From Streptomyces marinisediminis (GTDB lineage: Bacteria; Actinomycetota; Actinomycetes; Streptomycetales; Streptomycetaceae): a DNA stretch of 64,000 nt. The first letter of the stretch is position 1, and each line of letters opens with the position of its first letter. Both the position numbers and the translations under genes were made by a program. The stretch is from contig NZ_JAPKFL010000008.1 of assembly GCF_026262575.1 (NCBI RefSeq), positions 1 to 64,000 on the forward strand, read 5' to 3'. Shown one piece after another: positions 63,564 through 64,000 of this stretch. Under the pieces are notes generated by a model. That model was not told the DNA's origin. It saw only the letters and a program-made list of their open reading frames with translations, and made no database searches.

Positions 63564-64000
63564 GTGTCCCTTCGCCCCACCGCTGTGACCGGCTCGTTCC
63601 TGTCCGTCGTCGCCTTCCTCCTCACCGCCGCGCCGGCCCCGGCCGCCCCGGCGGACCAGGGCGCGGGGGCGGGCGCCGCCGCCCCGGCCGCCGCGCCCTC
63701 GGTCCCCGCGCCGGAGGCTCCCGAGGCCCCCGAGGCCCCGGAAGCTCCGGAGGCACCCGAAGCGCCCGAGGCGCCGGCCGCACCGGACGCCCCGGCGGCG
63801 CCCGCCGCGCCCCGGCCCGGCGGCGTCGTGCCCGTCGCGCACCGCGGCGCTTCCGCCTACGCCCCGGAGAACACGCTGGCGGCGGCCGACAAGGCGGACG
63901 AGCTCGGCATCACCTGGGTGGAGAACGACGTCCAGCGCACGAAGGACGGCGAGCTGATCGTCATGCACGACGAGACGCTGAGCCGCACTACCGACGTCGA
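63564..64000 (+). CDS. Secreted glycerophosphodiester phosphodiesterase, truncated by the window end
   Basis: The frame opens at GTG 63564, six bases after AGGAG, and runs off the right edge (145 codons visible). Signal peptide ([18 protein letters not shown]), a long Ala/Pro/Glu linker with six APE repeats (about residues 50-70), then the start of the GDPD domain: [14 protein letters not shown] with the catalytic His and the metal-binding Glu, and [12 protein letters not shown]. Such enzymes release glycerol 3-phosphate for phosphate scavenging; position after uvrB and the PHO-box-like site fit the glpQ2-type gene of S. coelicolor. Confidence 0.93.
   Translation, partial: MSLRPTAVTGSFLSVVAFLLTAAPAPAAPADQGAGAGAAAPAAAPSVPAPEAPEAPEAPEAPEAPEAPEAPAAPDAPAAPAAPRPGGVVPVAHRGASAYAPENTLAAADKADELGITWVENDVQRTKDGELIVMHDETLSRTTDV

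Overview
The window is very GC-rich (about 72 percent), with GTG starts, ATGA start/stop overlaps, mycothiol-type enzymes, WhiA and an RbpA-family protein. Almost every housekeeping protein reads like its Streptomyces counterpart. I call it a Streptomyces (or close relative) chromosome, in the conserved stretch that carries central carbon metabolism, haem A synthesis and the uvrC/uvrA/uvrB repair genes. Two biosynthetic gene blocks are lodged in that stretch.

Layout. (1) 2-11832, plus strand: the end of a non-ribosomal peptide block. It holds a terminal C-A-T-TE enzyme cut by the left edge, a NodU/TobZ-type carbamoyltransferase, a T-C-A-T enzyme, a free-standing A domain, an MbtH protein and an MFS exporter. 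(2) 11897-18492, minus strand: the pentose phosphate operon tkt-tal-zwf-opcA-pgl. (3) 19287-21937: ctaB, a small conserved protein and ctaA. (4) 22011-39675: a second biosynthetic block whose parts match the holomycin (dithiolopyrrolone) pathway. These are a GliT/HlmI-type dithiol oxidase, a methyltransferase, a truncated globin, an EpiD/PPC-decarboxylase-like flavoprotein, a Cy-A-T synthetase carrying the exact cysteine code, a GMC oxidoreductase, a type II thioesterase and an acyl-CoA dehydrogenase. A DAO-family amine oxidase, a thioredoxin, an XRE-cupin regulator and a large LuxR-type (LAL) regulator flank them. (5) 39745-50876: pgi, an RbpA-family gene, secG-tpiA-pgk-gap, whiA-yvcK-rapZ and uvrC. 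(6) 51080-64000: a lower-GC orphan gene, a metallo-beta-lactamase-fold hydrolase, a mycothiol-dependent isomerase-family protein, uvrA, a Rieske protein, a secreted phosphodiester glycosidase, terC behind a probable manganese riboswitch, uvrB and a truncated secreted glycerophosphodiesterase with a PHO-box-like site.

How the second block should work. The Cy-A-T enzyme (29191-32427) activates cysteine and makes a Cys-Cys unit. The acyl-CoA dehydrogenase, GMC enzyme and flavoprotein carry out decarboxylation and oxidation to the bicyclic ene-dithiol core, and the CxxC flavoenzyme closes the disulfide. The N-acyltransferase (HlmA) and exporter (HlmH) of the holomycin pathway are not seen in this block, while a methyltransferase, amine oxidase and thioredoxin are added. 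The LAL regulator has a TTA codon at Leu16, which suggests bldA control. An identical 15-16 bp element lies upstream of the dithiol oxidase, the amine oxidase and the XRE regulator, which suggests shared control.

From memory of the S. coelicolor map, the tkt-pgl block is inverted here relative to the gap operon. The two biosynthetic blocks lie on either side of it, so one inversion could have split a once contiguous cluster. No tRNA, rRNA, insertion sequence or CRISPR array was seen.
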